This document shows, one piece after another, positions 1 to 12,252 of a stretch of 38,978 bases of DNA. Where the stretch lies: the NCBI GenBank assembly GCA_002633005.1, contig NMRA01000848.1:82419-121396 (forward strand), given 5' to 3'. The DNA comes from Phoronis australis (lineage: Eukaryota > Phoronida > Phoronidae). The notes beneath the pieces were generated by a model. That model made no database searches. It had not been told where the DNA came from and saw only the letters and a list, made by a program, of their open reading frames with translations. Numbering within the stretch: the first letter of the stretch is position 1; every line of letters starts with the position of its first letter. A program made the translations under genes and the position numbers.

Positions 1-3000
1 CCTGAATGAAGGGTCTACCAGTGTGTTCCAGTGGGACCCAAACCAGCGTCCTTGGTTAAAGAAAATGCATAATTGTCCCACTGTGCCGCAACGCTTCCTC
101 TTCCAAAAAATCACTTTCAGTTTTTAATTCATAATTAGTCTTTGCACATGACAAATGTGTAGGTAATCGAATTAGTTATACCGTAGCAGCCGCGCAAACA
201 GTGTGACACTTGGCAAACTTTTATATGGGATTTCAAAAAAGCCTCATCTATATAAACTAATGAATAAATCCCCATTGAAATGGACCGTTATTTTTCAGCG
301 GAGTCACTATATTTGTGCAATATACTTGTCATTTTTCGAGAACTAAGGTACACTTCAGTGAAATGAAATATAACATGTTTTACTACTAGATGCTTACTCA
401 CCGTGAAATGGCTATTCCTAAATCTACGCAATAAATTTCACACAGGACCCCTTATGCACTGTAAACAAGTCAAAAGGCACTTTACAGTGAACATACAGGA
501 TAGCCAAAACAATCTCGGTATAGCATACTTCCATATCAAATCGATTTATTTTGCTGTAAAAATTTTAAAATGAAATTTCGTGTAGATTCGAAGATTTTTT
601 CCTATAAGCACCTGGGTGTTAGGTGGAAAATTCTTTAAGTGCCTGTGCTCATGTGTATTATTAGAAGTGGAGAATTTGAAAACACTATTTGGATGAGAGT
701 TCGCATTTTGCCTGTGTTTCAAAAATGTAGATCTGGTGATTTTTTTTCTAGAAATTCATGCACTGCTCAAATGGAATAATGCACACTCAAGCAGTAGATT
801 CACCGAGATCGGTTTAAAAGGTATTTTTACAAGCTTCGTACTACATGTACACTGTATAGGCTTCTTTAAGACACATGCAATTGGCTGTTATCTCAAACTA
901 CTACTCCAGACGCGACCGTTATCTTTGCACAATTTTTCCTGTTTTGTACAACCTTTAGTTTTTGCCCAAGTAGTAACCAACAATGATTGTGGGATGTCAC
1001 GGTCCTGACACCCCGTTGGTGCCTCTCCTTCCTGCTGTAGTAAAATGAGAGAAGATTTAGCCCGTCTTTTTCATCCAGCCTGAATGGAAAAAACGAACGA
1101 ACGCTATAATGATCATAATCATAAAACCATTGACCGGTCATAGCTCAACTCGTTTGGCAGAACTAACGTGAAGTGGTGATCCCAGAGTTTCAAATATAGA
1201 CACGTACTTTCACAGCACTCGCAGTGTGACTTGTTCTTGTAGGTGTACTCAACCCTTTAGCCATTTGCCTGTCGTGTTCCGTAGCTTAATTATGGGTGAC
1301 ACAGTGGAAATTTCACATCTCATAATCAATTGCGTTTTCAGCTCCAAGAACGCGTTGGTAGTGCACTCGGAAAGAGACAGAAAAAGACTGGAGACGGACT
1401 GGATTTGAAATTACATATCTACATGTACATTATGTGAATATATGTAGGTTGCACTCCATGCAATAGTCATCAGAGTACCTTGAGTCGAAATCAACAAGAG
1501 TTTCATTTCTACTTTAGTCAGCATTTAGTTCCTTCTATATATACGTACACATGCACTCATATGTATACACTCACGGACGCGCACACGCGCACGCACACAC
1601 ATGCACACACTCACATACGCGCGAGCGCAGGCACACACGTCCTTCCGGCGCCCACCACCCGCTGTTATGTCTTCAAACCACTTGACTGACCTTCGTGAAT
1701 TTTGCAAAGCATTTCCTATCGTAGTTGGGGGGCACGAGGGCGATTCGAATACTGCTGTGTTCCCTATTGAAAGCTCTGTGTGTTCACTTTAGCCTCTGTT
1801 ATATCTACCGAGACCCCTCAATATTTTTTCATAAATGTGGTGAATGCATTTTTATAATGGCGTCAAAACGTTACCATTTACGGACGGATTTTATGTAACC
1901 TGGGCCTCCAGTTGCCATTTTTACGCCCTATTATATCTATATGTGTGGTAGTCGTCATACGGTCCGGGAGTCTGTTTGTCTTTTCGAAATCTTAAACAAA
2001 TTAATAGATATTGAAAAGACATGGTATTCGCCGAGCATGGTCTAGACCAATAACTAACTGTCAGTTCTTTGAAATACAAAAACCACCTGCAAAAGGATCA
2101 AGCTCGGACCGTATTTGAAGGTGTAATTGGTCAAAATCAAGTTTTGACGGAAGCAGATTTATTGCATTTTAAATAACTTTTGATTTCAAATGGTGTCGGG
2201 AAAACACTGCGGACTAATCCCAGACTTCAGTTTTGTGGTATTTTTAAATGCACAAACATACCCAGATTGTGTTTCCACAGAAAAAACACAGTCGCAATGC
2301 CGTGTGATGTGTTTTATAGACACTGAAACCCAATTTGTAGCATCTTTTCTTTAGCAAAGCAAGGTAAAACAGGTCTGTTTCCACATGTATATGAAATACG
2401 GTTCTATTACAAACATCTGTCTTCCTGGTAGATCAAATGGCGCTGATGGCAATGAGCACTAATATCACAGTTGTGTGGAGACGGCACCTAATTTGTGACC
2501 GTGCGCCATCTTGAAACGGCCGAGTGTCGTCGTCAGGCGCATCTGAAAAAAGTGCAGGTTTATAACCTGTGTCCTTACAGTCTTGATAAACACAGCTCCA
2601 GAATGTGCTGGTAAAGTGAGAAACTCTTCAATCAAGGCCACGTGACAGCTCCAGGCGCTTCAAAATTTAACCTCATTATTACTTCTAACATTAATTTTAG
2701 GTAGCAACTTAACCGTTACACGTCGAAACTGCTCAATGTCTCAAAAGACATTCACTGCAGATTTTGGTAGATCCTCAAACATATGGAAAATTTGTCTCTG
2801 GACCTCTTTCAGTTGCATCTGATGGAGCAGGTCTAAGCATGACGGGATGTCTACTCAAACATTAGTTTTTTAACTGGCTCTCGACGCAGCTTCGCTGTAT
2901 TATTCAATAGAGCACTTTTTGAAATGCACAAAACGGAAATGAAGAATAAATAAAGGTCGTATTTATTAATCAGTCTGATAAAACCCAACACGATCGTTTA

Positions 3001-4300
3001 TTGACCCTTGGGAACGACGGTGTGTGGAAGGTGCAAACAAACCTGATGCTCATAGATGGCCATCTTGCTGTTAACTGTTCCCGTCGTCAAATATTAAGCA
3101 TCTACGTTAACAGCAATAGTAGAGAACCATGTCAGGCAGCAGTTCAAAGGAGGTCTAAACCTTCAACCAGACAGACTCTCGTAGAAGTGATACACCTGAT
3201 TTCTTCAATAACTGAGGTCTACTTCATTATTGAAGAAGTATGATTTTAATAAACGCCCTACATTTGAGGCAAATATCCATATTCAGTATTCATGTTAATT
3301 GTTCAAAATGTACTGGAGCCATGAGACATGATTTGCCAGCGCAGTTCACTTTCAATGAAGAACAATATTAAAACATAATTCTAGCATAAGATGATCCATT
3401 ACCATCTTCAATAGCCCTCTAATGTTTTGGACTCTACAGCCACACAACGTTTTATTAGTAACTAGAATAAAGAGTGGTTAGTAGATCTCCATGTGCCCTT
3501 CGATACCATGGCAAAACTCTTAGTCCATGACTTTCTCGATAAATTATCAAACAAGCAGAGGTAATGCCAATCTGTAATGTAAAAAAATTAAAAAGGAATG
3601 CGTATTTTCACCAACACACTCACAGACACGCGATAACGTTAACAATTCCACTGCTTACTATAAACAAATAAATTTAGAAATCAAACATAAAACTGAAATA
3701 GATGGTTGCATTGCAGAACCGATGCTTTCTCCCGTTTTGTGAAAGGTGTTGTGCATTTTAGGGTACTGCAGTGCCCTCCACAGACGAAAGAAGCGAAAAA
3801 GCAAAGCCCGGGAACTAACGTAAGCTCGAAACTTTCCGACATTTTAGCCTAAGCAGCTGGAGATATAGTCAATATTCAGTGAAGCTGCAATTCACTGTTT
3901 CCGTTCAATGAGCAAAACTTCTTACTGCAAGTGTCTCGCGAGGGTCTTGCGACTACGGAACACAGCCCTGCTGACTGGCTGATAATTGGTGATCACCAGG
4001 TCAACAGATTGTCGGCTAGTGACCGAGCACAGTCGAGTAACACCGAGTCGATTGCAAAGGTTAAGAAAACGGATAGTGGCTACTGAAGACTACGGTGAAA
4101 CCTTTGTTGAGGTGCCCGTCAAACTCCAATCACATGTTGTAAATGGTGGTGAGATATCACAGACCGTATCGTACTCAAAGCTGATGAATACTTTGATAGG
4201 TAGGGTGTTGGACACAACAGACACATCAGTTTATCAACGTTGTGGCCTTGAGAAGACTGTCGTAAGATAATTCCGTTCTGCTACGCAAGTGTGAATTTAC
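1..4300. other. Non-coding stretch left of the TSP1 exon
   Basis: AT-rich sequence with no recognisable exon on either strand apart from the repeat noted below. Since the TSP1 exon ends with a phase-1 donor, this is most simply intron of the same gene. I searched for further TSP1 signatures (CSxTCGGG on the minus strand) and a transmembrane exon and saw none. Confidence 0.5.
1545..1640. repeat. Degenerate CA/CG microsatellite
   Basis: The tract consists of CACA, CGCACA and TACAC motifs. The 60-70 residue open frames across it on both strands are low-complexity by-products (His/Thr-rich on plus, Arg/Val-rich on minus). Confidence 0.8.
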
Positions 4301-4471
4301 CTGGACATGGGGATTTGTTGCATTCCTTCACATCAGCACTGAGACCAGTACAGTAAGATCCACCAAACTGGGGGCTAGGATTCGTGCACTTTCTCGACCG
4401 GAATGTCACGCCACCTCCGCAAGTGGAACTACAGGAAGACCAATCGCCGTACGCGCTCCATCTGCCATTGA
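4301..4471 (-). CDS. Thrombospondin type-1 repeat exon
   Basis: This exon has 171 bases, phase 1 at both ends (acceptor attgtag, donor gtaaat). It is a symmetric 1-1 module of the kind that shuffles readily. It encodes NGRWSAYGDWSSCSSTCGGG, then RSRKC, FGGSYC and KECNKSPCP: the WxxW strand, the C-xx-TCGGG turn and six cysteines of a complete TSP1. Such repeats bind glycosaminoglycans and other matrix partners and are often C-mannosylated or O-fucosylated at this motif. Its acceptor phase matches the unit E EGF donor. The phase-1 donor implies at least one more coding exon to the left. Confidence 0.92.
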
Positions 4472-5892
4472 CTACAATATGAATGTTCCCAGTTGTACTG
4501 TACATGTTTGCTTGGGCGTAAGCAGCAAGCGGAGTAAACAAGAGCTGGGAACGAAGTAGCGCGCATTACCTGACCTATAGTTTGGTGTTGACATTGTTAA
4601 GTACACGTAATTGTGCAACAATGATTGGTGACGTGTGATAATGTAATACAAGGGGTGGCATTGTTATATAATGTTCTTTTTCTAAATACATGATATAAAA
4701 ATCAAATTGAAGCGTGCCACTGGTTATTTATTTATTTATTTTTTACAGCGCGCTTCATTACTCTCACTGGGTCTCACAGAGGTTCTCCAATTCCACCGTT
4801 TATTGCACTTGTGTATGTTTGGGGCCAAGTTTGTTTATAGCCGGTACTGCTGGATATTCAGCGTTGCATAAATAGCTGACCTTCACGTGTTCATGATTAG
4901 CGCTTCTGTTATGCTTCGTCGCTACTTATAGCATACAACTCTATGTACTTGTGAAATGTTTGTATTTATTTTTACAGTGAGAAACATTAAACTGTCAGCC
5001 GCTGCGGTATTTGTGTAAAGTGTGTGATCCTCCATGTTTTATGAAGTTCTGACCGGTTTGATTTCTCTACAGTTAAAGTTGTCGTTTCAGTTGTATACTT
5101 CGCTGAAAATTTCTCAACTAGGAGTGCATTTAATGAATATTTTTTGCTAATTGGTTGACGTTGGAACGCGTTATAGACTGAACATTTAATGATTGATAAA
5201 ATATACCGGTTTGCGTGTTGACAGAAATGTTATTGAAGAGGTGGCGATTATTAGTTATAGCTGCTATTAAAATGGGTAACTCGTTTGTGATATTCGTTTT
5301 TATATTGGAATAATTGCTGTACTCGGCGAATAGACAGAATCTTGGGTGCATTTTGTTTTTTTTTGTAAATGTTCATAATGTACAATAAATATACATACCC
5401 AAAGAGCGACATTTTGTCTGTACCAAATTGGCGGTCGCTATGTTTCTCGTGACAGCTCTAACCCAGCCACATTGTATTTCTTCTTTACGAAAGCCAAAAT
5501 GTAAACTGCATATACCCTAGTGGTTTAAGATCAGGTTTTGCATGCCCACTAAATTTTAACAATAATTTTCCCTGTCGAAAACAAAACGATATTTTGTCAT
5601 AGCACCAATAGCACAAGACAGACTTGGAGAGCACCGTCAGTGTTTGGGACAGCGTGTCATCATTTGTACTTCAATTTACAAAGTATTTACATCTGCACGG
5701 AGTGAACCAGTTAGTAGGAGATGAGCTGTTTGTTAAACTCTCACTAAAATTGTTTGAAATGGTTTCACGAGTTTAAATGCGATTGAGTAGGTCACGCCTG
5801 AATGGGCATTATTCTGAGGACGAGGACGCGGGGGCCACTAGAATATGCCACACTCAATGCTAGTCTTAATTGACGGCTATCAATGAGCTCAC
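4472..5892 (-). other. Intron between unit E EGF and TSP1
   Basis: 1.4 kb of AT-rich sequence containing a TTTA-rich tract near 4720-4745. No further module seen. A transmembrane exon was looked for and not found. Confidence 0.6.
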
Positions 5893-6004
5893 TTGGTGCC
5901 TTGATCGATTGACCTCCGCCAACACTTCCGCCAGTGCCAACTGCCTCGCAACGGGGTGGCGCATACCCGTAATCACAGTGACAATTCCCTTTGTTATCAC
6001 ATAC
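5893..6004 (-). CDS. Unit E exon 6: EGF-like module and linker
   Basis: This exon has 37 codons plus one base, 112 bases exactly as in unit B (acceptor tttctag, phase 0; donor gtgagc, phase 1). It starts VCDNKGNCHCDYGYAPPRC, followed by a Gly-rich linker (GTGGSVGGGQSIKAP). If the donor were not used, the frame would stay open for about 29 further codons to a stop near 5800. The splice to the TSP1 exon is preferred because phase and donor consensus agree. Confidence 0.9.
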
Positions 6005-7655
6005 CTAGAAACAGATGAAGACTGTTAATGGATCTCACATGTACATGCACGACAGGGATTAGTCCTGCTTTGTAGTCATAGACAAGCTGTTAGTGCAATA
6101 ACAGATGCGCAATGTCGAGTAAAGGATTGCCAAGAGTGGTATTGAGAAGTTCCTTGAGGTTGCGTACGTGAATGGAGTCCAAACATTTGGTCTCTGCTCT
6201 GTTCTACCCAGACACAGAAGCATGGGCGGATCCAGAATTTTTATTTAGGGGGTCAGACATTCGCACCACCCAATTGCTAAATGGAATCTGGGAGAGCTTT
6301 AGGGGAGCCATGGCCTCCTTGGCCCCGCTGTAAATCCCCCACTGAGAAGTCCCTCCATTTTCAAAGCGCATCCTTGTTCACTACGTTTCTGACACGTAAT
6401 ATATACAGGTATCACTCCGGCAACTTGAAGTTGTTGAAAATCTGATCATGACATATTTAATCTTCATTTCTGAAATCTAACAAGAGTATTTGGATTCCTG
6501 GCTCCTTTTTGAACCTGGGCAGTTGGGTATTAGTGATTTTAGGGTAAAAATGCTAACACCGCAATTTTCGGTCATTCTTTAGCATGCCATTTGGGAGCAT
6601 GAAGCAATGCAAAAAAAACATGACTTTGCTGAACTTTTCATCTTTTTGAAACCCCAAGCGAATGTGGTTTCTGTAAGCTATACTTTTTCATGTGTCTTGA
6701 GACAGGGTGAAATATGGGGATTTTCTTGACCTAGACCATTCATAATGGTCTTATGATTATACTTTTTATGGGAGGTAAACATGTGACATAAGTGTTACAG
6801 TTGACGTATTTCGACATACAATCCAGGCCAATAATCCATTAGTTTGTGGATACATGAAGATGTACCTTTAACTTGAAATTCGTTTCGGTGGGGTGTATAT
6901 TAAAAATTCACGGGCCCCTGTGAAAACCGAAAATGCGCGTACGTACACCATATTACAAGTTATTGGTCATTTGAAAGCGCAAAGTATTACAATACATTTT
7001 CAACTCTCACCAATTTTTTGGTACTGACAATGATTTATATCGCGCCGATAATAGAAAGTGCCATGTATGCTTATGGAGTTGTCAGCTCCATAGTCGCAAC
7101 GGCCATTGATGCGAAGGGCCGATAGTTCAACAAGGGGCAACTTTTCGGCTCACATCTTGGTTGATTTCTTCAGTGGTGACGGATTGAATGTTGGTATTTT
7201 CGATATCAATACGCCAGCCTTGTATGTGGCTAATGTGACAAATGCACTAAAATCTGATACGCCAATTTGGAAAAACGAACTGGCGGTGAGCGTTTTTCTT
7301 TTCCGCAAACACAAAAAGTTATGCCTTGATTTGTTTTGCTCAAGTAATTCGTATATTTTCCAAGTTCGGGAAAATCGGCCTTTCAAATCAGTAACTGTTC
7401 ACACTTTCAGCCCCTGGGATTAACGAGAATTAATTGTTGAAATAGCAACGTAAGTACATGTAACTGAACGATATTCTATATTCTTCTTACTGGTCGAAGG
7501 TGCGATGCGACGATATCGCCTCTTCTTACTGTCGACCTAGACTGTTATGACGTCCAAAAATAATCCGAAAACAATATTAATGTTTCGATACTCAATGTTG
7601 GACAGAGCATTAAAAAAACTCCAACGAGAACACAACTTCAACGCCATACAGTTAC
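6005..7655 (-). other. Intron, unit E exons 5-6
   Basis: No coding signal. Around 6224-6260 a GGGCGGATCCAG...GGGGTC motif resembles the reverse of a segment near 38795-38815, so it may be an interspersed-repeat fragment. Confidence 0.55.
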
Positions 7656-7724
7656 CCCATGTCCGTTGCAATTGCACGGATCAGCAACTGACGCTATGGA
7701 ACGACATCTATGGTTGACGCACAT
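7656..7724 (-). CDS. Unit E exon 5: C-x4-C strand and EGF start
   Basis: This exon has 23 codons, phase 0-0 (acceptor ttgcaag, donor gtaact): MCVNHRCRSIAS, then DPCNCNGHG. This is the best match of the five to the classical ADAM arrangement, where the CNGHG turn runs straight into VCDN in the next exon. Confidence 0.88.
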
Positions 7725-8070
7725 CTTGCAAGAAGGAGAGTTAGACATGACGAGCTCCACATTGAGAAGTTGGTGCAAACGTGTAGAGTAAAGAATTGTA
7801 ATTCATCAAAAGATTTGACACAAAGCAAAACATGTGTTTGGCCAAAAAAGAAACGTTCCTCGCTTACATAACACGTTATTTCAGCGCTTCCTCAACTAAG
7901 TGATATCAAAATGAGGCATTACTATTGATCGTCCAGCGGGAGTTCATATAAAGCTTCTTATGTAAGGATCTGATTACCAACGAGTCCCACTGAGAATTTT
8001 ATTTGTTTCTTGAAGGGAAAGGCTGTTTAATCTTTGGTCAAAAAGGTGAACTGGAACAATTGGTCATTAC
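7725..8070 (-). other. Intron, unit E exons 4-5
   Basis: 346 bases, AT-rich, nothing recognisable. Confidence 0.6.
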
Positions 8071-8248
8071 CTTGCCATGACCACAGCTGTTGCCGTTAAC
8101 AACCATTCCAAAGTCATTATCCGTCTGCGCGTCGTGTGCCCTCACCGAGTGACATCCGACTGATGTCGACTTTGAGTAGCCATTCAACAAAATACCATCA
8201 AGTTTGCTGAACATTGACGTACAATGAAGACGGCCACAACGAACGTCA
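8071..8248 (-). CDS. Unit E exon 4: ADAM cysteine-rich domain, second part
   Basis: One base plus 59 codons (acceptor ttttttag, donor gtaatg, phase 0). The exon opens DVRCGRLHCTS and closes MVVNGNSCGHGK. It is separated from unit E exon 3 by a 2.1-kb intron carrying the 55-bp repeat array. The split codon AA|T keeps frame across it. Confidence 0.93.
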
Positions 8249-9359
8249 CTAAAAAAGACGAAGTACTGAAAGTATCGCTGTTCTTGTCACCAATTCCCGA
8301 AAAATGAGTCCAACCTGAAAGTTTGGCCTACATGTAGATACCCTTTCAAAAACATATCGTCGCTTTTGTTCCGCAAGCCATACAGTAACTTGGTTGGAGG
8401 TAAATTTATGAACCAAACCCGTGTTGGGGCCCGCGACCACCAAACTTCATTCAAGACTCCATTGGAAAAGTAACCAACCGCATCGGCTGATGTTGAAAAA
8501 TGGAAACAAGGCATGTGACTCATATTTTTGATTCCAGTCCCGAGTTATGTGTTCTGGTCATACGAGCAGCATACGAGTGCATGCGGCTTTAAACTTACAA
8601 AAGCAAATATCTGAGAGTAATTCTGATCGAGCTGTTAAAAATCTTGTTTAAGTGTCAGAAACCATCTTGCATAATTGTTTTTCCTTAAAGCAGACCGACG
8701 ATCTCTGCCAAGCCACTCCGAGGAAATTTACAATCTAAACATTCGCCATAAGTAAAACCAAGGTAAGACCAATCATCGTGTATAACAGAATTGCAAACAA
8801 CGAGGTTTAAGGGTGCTTCTAAAGTGACCAATTTTCCGAAAATGCATCATTTTTATATTTTCCAAATTAACATGTATATACAATTTGATAATCTATTGAT
8901 TTATTACACTGCACATTTCCATTTCCTTCTCTGCTGGCAATACAGAATCATTCGCTAAGATCACACAACAAAAATTGCCTACCAATAACATCGCCCTTCT
9001 AACGCATGTTAATCTCAGGTACAAAATGATTTATGAAAAAGGGAAGAATTTTGGCGACTGGACGCCTTGTCATACAACATGCATAGCTTCAAACCACTTT
9101 TAATTAACTGAAGTACTTGGTGTGCAATAACAAAACCTGTAGAGGCAGGACATTTTTGCACACAATGGCTGCTTACATCATAGTTCTATCAAAAAATAGA
9201 ATGCTTTCTCCATATCAACACATATAGCAAGCAATACTTGTTTAACTTTTATTTTGTTCTGAATTATTGACGTGATCGCATAAAGCTGATCTAGACATGA
9301 TGTGTGTAAATTACATTTTCTGAACTGACACTTGAGGTGCGAATCAGTTCAATTCCCTA

Positions 9360-10100
9360 GACGAACTACACTGAACATGGCCACATCCTTGGTTTAATAT
9401 CAAGGAGATGCATAACCAGACTACATAGAACATAATCATGCTCAGTTTAGTCTGGGTATAATTCTCCTTGATATAACACTAATGGCATGATCATGTTCAA
9501 TGTAGTCTGGTTATGCATTTCCTTGATATTAAACCAAGGATGTGGCCATGTTCAGAATTATATCCAGACTAAACTGAGCATGATTATGTTCTTGGTGTAA
9601 TATCAAGGAGATATATTACAGAACTACACTGAACATGATCATTTCATAGTTGTATTGTCAAGAGAATTTGCAACCAAATTACACCGGTCCTGATCATTTC
9701 ATGGGTGTTATTTAAAGGTGACTTATAACCAGACTACATTGAAAACGATCATTTCCTCGGCACAATATTACAGACAATTATAACCAGTGTACATTGAGTA
9801 CGGTCATTTCAAAGGTGTAACACCAAGGAAATTTATGATCAGATTACACTGAACATGATCATTTCCTTGGTGTAACACCAATAAGATTTATAAGCGGACT
9901 CCACTGAATGTGGTCATTCCATAGGTTTCATATCAATGAGAGTAACAACCAGATTACACTGAACACGGTCACTTCATTGGTGTAACATCAATGAGATTCA
10001 TAAACAGACTACAGTGAATGTGATCATGTCCTGGGTATAATTCGAGATTTAAATACTAAATAACGAGGTTACGCAGGACGTGGTCTTAAATTTGTTTGAT
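9360..10100. repeat. 55-bp-period diverged tandem repeat with inverted arms
   Basis: The unit resembles 'gaacatgatcatttccttgg', then a TGTAA.ATCAA.GAGAT segment, then TATAACCAGACTACACT. It recurs about every 55 bases from about 9600 to 10070 (starts near 9797, 9849, 9905, 9961 and 10015). At the left end, 9372-9425 is the reverse complement of 9501-9554 with one mismatch, and 9431-9465 is the reverse complement of 9554-9588 with one mismatch. The block sits in the intron between unit E exons 3 and 4. Repeats of this kind are often carried inside non-autonomous transposons, which is inference. Confidence 0.8.
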
Positions 10101-10336
10101 ATTAAGGATATTGAAAACCAGACAACACTGTTTTACAACGTTGAGAAACTTGCGAACTGAAAGAGACAACACAGTTCTATAGAACGTCCATCGGCATTAC
10201 TGGCTTATTGAAATATGGAGGAGCCATCCATCCAGGTAGCTTAAAACACGTGCAAAAGTACCCAGGTGAGTAGGCTAGACATTAATTTCAGGTTGTAATG
10301 ACATTTCGACATCAGTCAACGTTATGTATCACTTAC

Positions 10337-10506
10337 TTGCTATCGCACGGCAGGAACGAGCGACTGTTGAAGTTGTACCCACAATTTCCTCTCGAATCAC
10401 CGTGTCTGTTGAGGCTAAAACACGTGACGTTCACGCGGGACGCATTTCCACCCAGCAGTGAACACGCGGCAAAGCTTGCTCCACACACACCATTGAAACA
10501 GTGGGC
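10337..10506 (-). CDS. Unit E exon 3: ADAM cysteine-rich domain, first part
   Basis: This exon has 56 codons plus two bases (acceptor actgtag, donor gtaagt, phase 2). It starts AHCFNGVCGA and ends GNCGYN...FLPCDS. The usual WGS/FGP turn is LGG here. Two N-glycosylation sequons (NAS and NVT) lie in the middle. Confidence 0.93.
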
Positions 10507-10860
10507 CTACAGTGGTAATTTTTCGTGATTATTTGGAAATCATCTCAATCATGCGTCCACACGTGCGGATCGTTTTCGAAATAACGAGTTTCCAAGATAA
10601 TCAGCCTTTCAGAAAATGTTTTATGGTTGCAGTTACACTAACGTAGACCTTTATACATTATTTTCCTTAGACTTGTAAATCTACTACTGACTCGAGTTGT
10701 CGTGTGTTCACATTGGATTTCATGCTGCTACTGAACCCATGCATCATCTAAGTTGTGAGTGACCCGCGATGGTCAGTGTTAGTCCTTCTAGCGAGTCCCC
10801 GGTCTCAAAAATGTCAAAAGGTATATCACTAAATAATTCCATCAGGTTAGAATACAAATT

Positions 10861-11102
10861 GATAGTTCCTTATTTTCACAACCAGAAAAACTTAATACCT
10901 TGACAATTTCGTCTCCTATCAGCAACCATCTTCCGAAGTTATTAGACACTAGGTCGCGTGCTGATGAGGCTGTTCCAAATTTGGAACAGCCTTACCGTCA
11001 CCAAGCCACCGTATCTCTAATAACTTCGGAAGATGGCTGCTGGTAAGTGCAGAAACTGTCACGGTACTATGCTTTTCTGGTTGTGAAAATAAGAAATTAT
11101 CA
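10861..11102. mobile_element. Foldback/MITE-like inverted repeat
   Basis: Left arm 10861-10950 and right arm about 11013-11102 are reverse complements at roughly 85-90 percent. Shared blocks include TTATTTTCACAACCAGAAAA and CCATCTTCCGAAGTTATTAGA. In the centre, 10968-10991 is a perfect 24-base palindrome. No ORF. It lies in the intron between unit E exons 2 and 3. It looks like a non-autonomous foldback DNA element. Target-site duplications were not resolved. Confidence 0.7.
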
Positions 11103-12120
11103 AATCAAAAGGTTTAGTTTCCAATTGATCGTGCACGGTCGACAGATTGTGTTACGATATCCTGCTGAACTTTTTTTACTGTCAATACAACGAAAGTACT
11201 GCTGTTACACGAGCAGACATTTTGGGACCGACGAGCATCGTGATAGTGAACTGGTACAAATCCTGATATCCAGAGTTCGAGTGGTGGTGAAACTTCCTAA
11301 TTCTCTCAACATTCGTCATTGATGAAATGGTACAATGACAGCCATATCAAAGGAAAGATCGATGCTGTCAAAGTTGATGTTATCAATCAAAACGTGTGCA
11401 GGAAGCGCAAATCATCATGCACGTGCGTTTGAACACAAGGGTACAATAAAAAGGTCGGCTTTCACATGTGACATATATGTTTTTGATCAGTTTCACATTG
11501 TGATAGAGGCGGGTTGAGGAACAGACAAAAAAACAAACTAGCAAACACGCATTAAGTTCTTTTATATTTTCGAGCGTAAATTTAACTTTTATTCAGTCAC
11601 CACGTTTTTATTAGTTTGTCTTATTTCCTATTTGGCGCATACTAAGAATACAAACATTTTAAAATTTGATGGTTGCACATGAGAAACTATAGTACATTTT
11701 AAATTCTCGGAGGCTCAGTTTTCTAGGAGACTGCCTTGGTTGTTGACTGATTCATCAAAGAGAAGAATTAGGCCGCATGTCGAAAAGTACGTGACATGTC
11801 ATGACATGGGCGGCGCACCATATGGGGCTAGGGCCTATGCCCACCACCCCGCACACTACGCCACTCATGCATGTTCCCATGCTTGCCTTCATACTTTTTC
11901 ATATAGTGACTCTTTACATTAATCAAATAGAGAGCGCGAAAAAGAGACATTTTTCACGGCAAGAGTAAACTACAACAATTGCAAACAGTGAAAGTAATTC
12001 AACACAAAATGAATTAAAACTGCATCCTAGAAATTAATCATTCCCGATACGCTATGCGCCATAATAAATATACCTCATTTTGACATGAATGAATGGTTCC
12101 ATCATGCGCCCGCTGCTTAC
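11103..12120 (-). other. Intron remainder, unit E exons 2-3
   Basis: Two plus-strand open frames of 60-90 codons occur here with no recognisable motif. A GTCATGAC palindrome lies near 11797-11804. Nothing else seen. Confidence 0.5.
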
Positions 12121-12252
12121 CTCGCCTTGCACGCAAACTGAGCCGTCCTGCTTATGTAGGTTTTCAGGGCATGATGGTGCTGAACCGCTGCAGTACTCAG
12201 GGAGGTCGCATAGCGAGGCAGTTCTTCTACACAAAGTGCCCCGTACTGCGTG
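12121..12252 (-). CDS. Unit E exon 2: disintegrin loop half with RX6DLP
   Basis: This exon has 44 codons, phase 0-0 (acceptor tttgtcag, donor gtaagc). The loop LCRRTASLCDLPEYC contains R-x6-D-L-P-E. That motif is known from several vertebrate ADAM disintegrins that bind alpha4/alpha9 integrins. It is the only unit here with the exact DLPE form. The exon continues SGSAPSCPEN and DGSVCVQGE. Confidence 0.93.

Noticed and set aside
4472-4541. Upstream extension of the TSP1 exon to an ATG as the start of a separate TSP1 gene
   Set aside because: The acceptor attgtag immediately before the conserved NGRWS start gives the standard 1-1 TSP1 exon, and the extension has no convincing signal peptide.
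5130-5351. 73-codon minus-strand frame between EGF and TSP1 as an extra exon
   Set aside because: Asn/Ile-rich translation of AT-rich sequence, no cysteines in a module pattern and no phase-1 splice pair.
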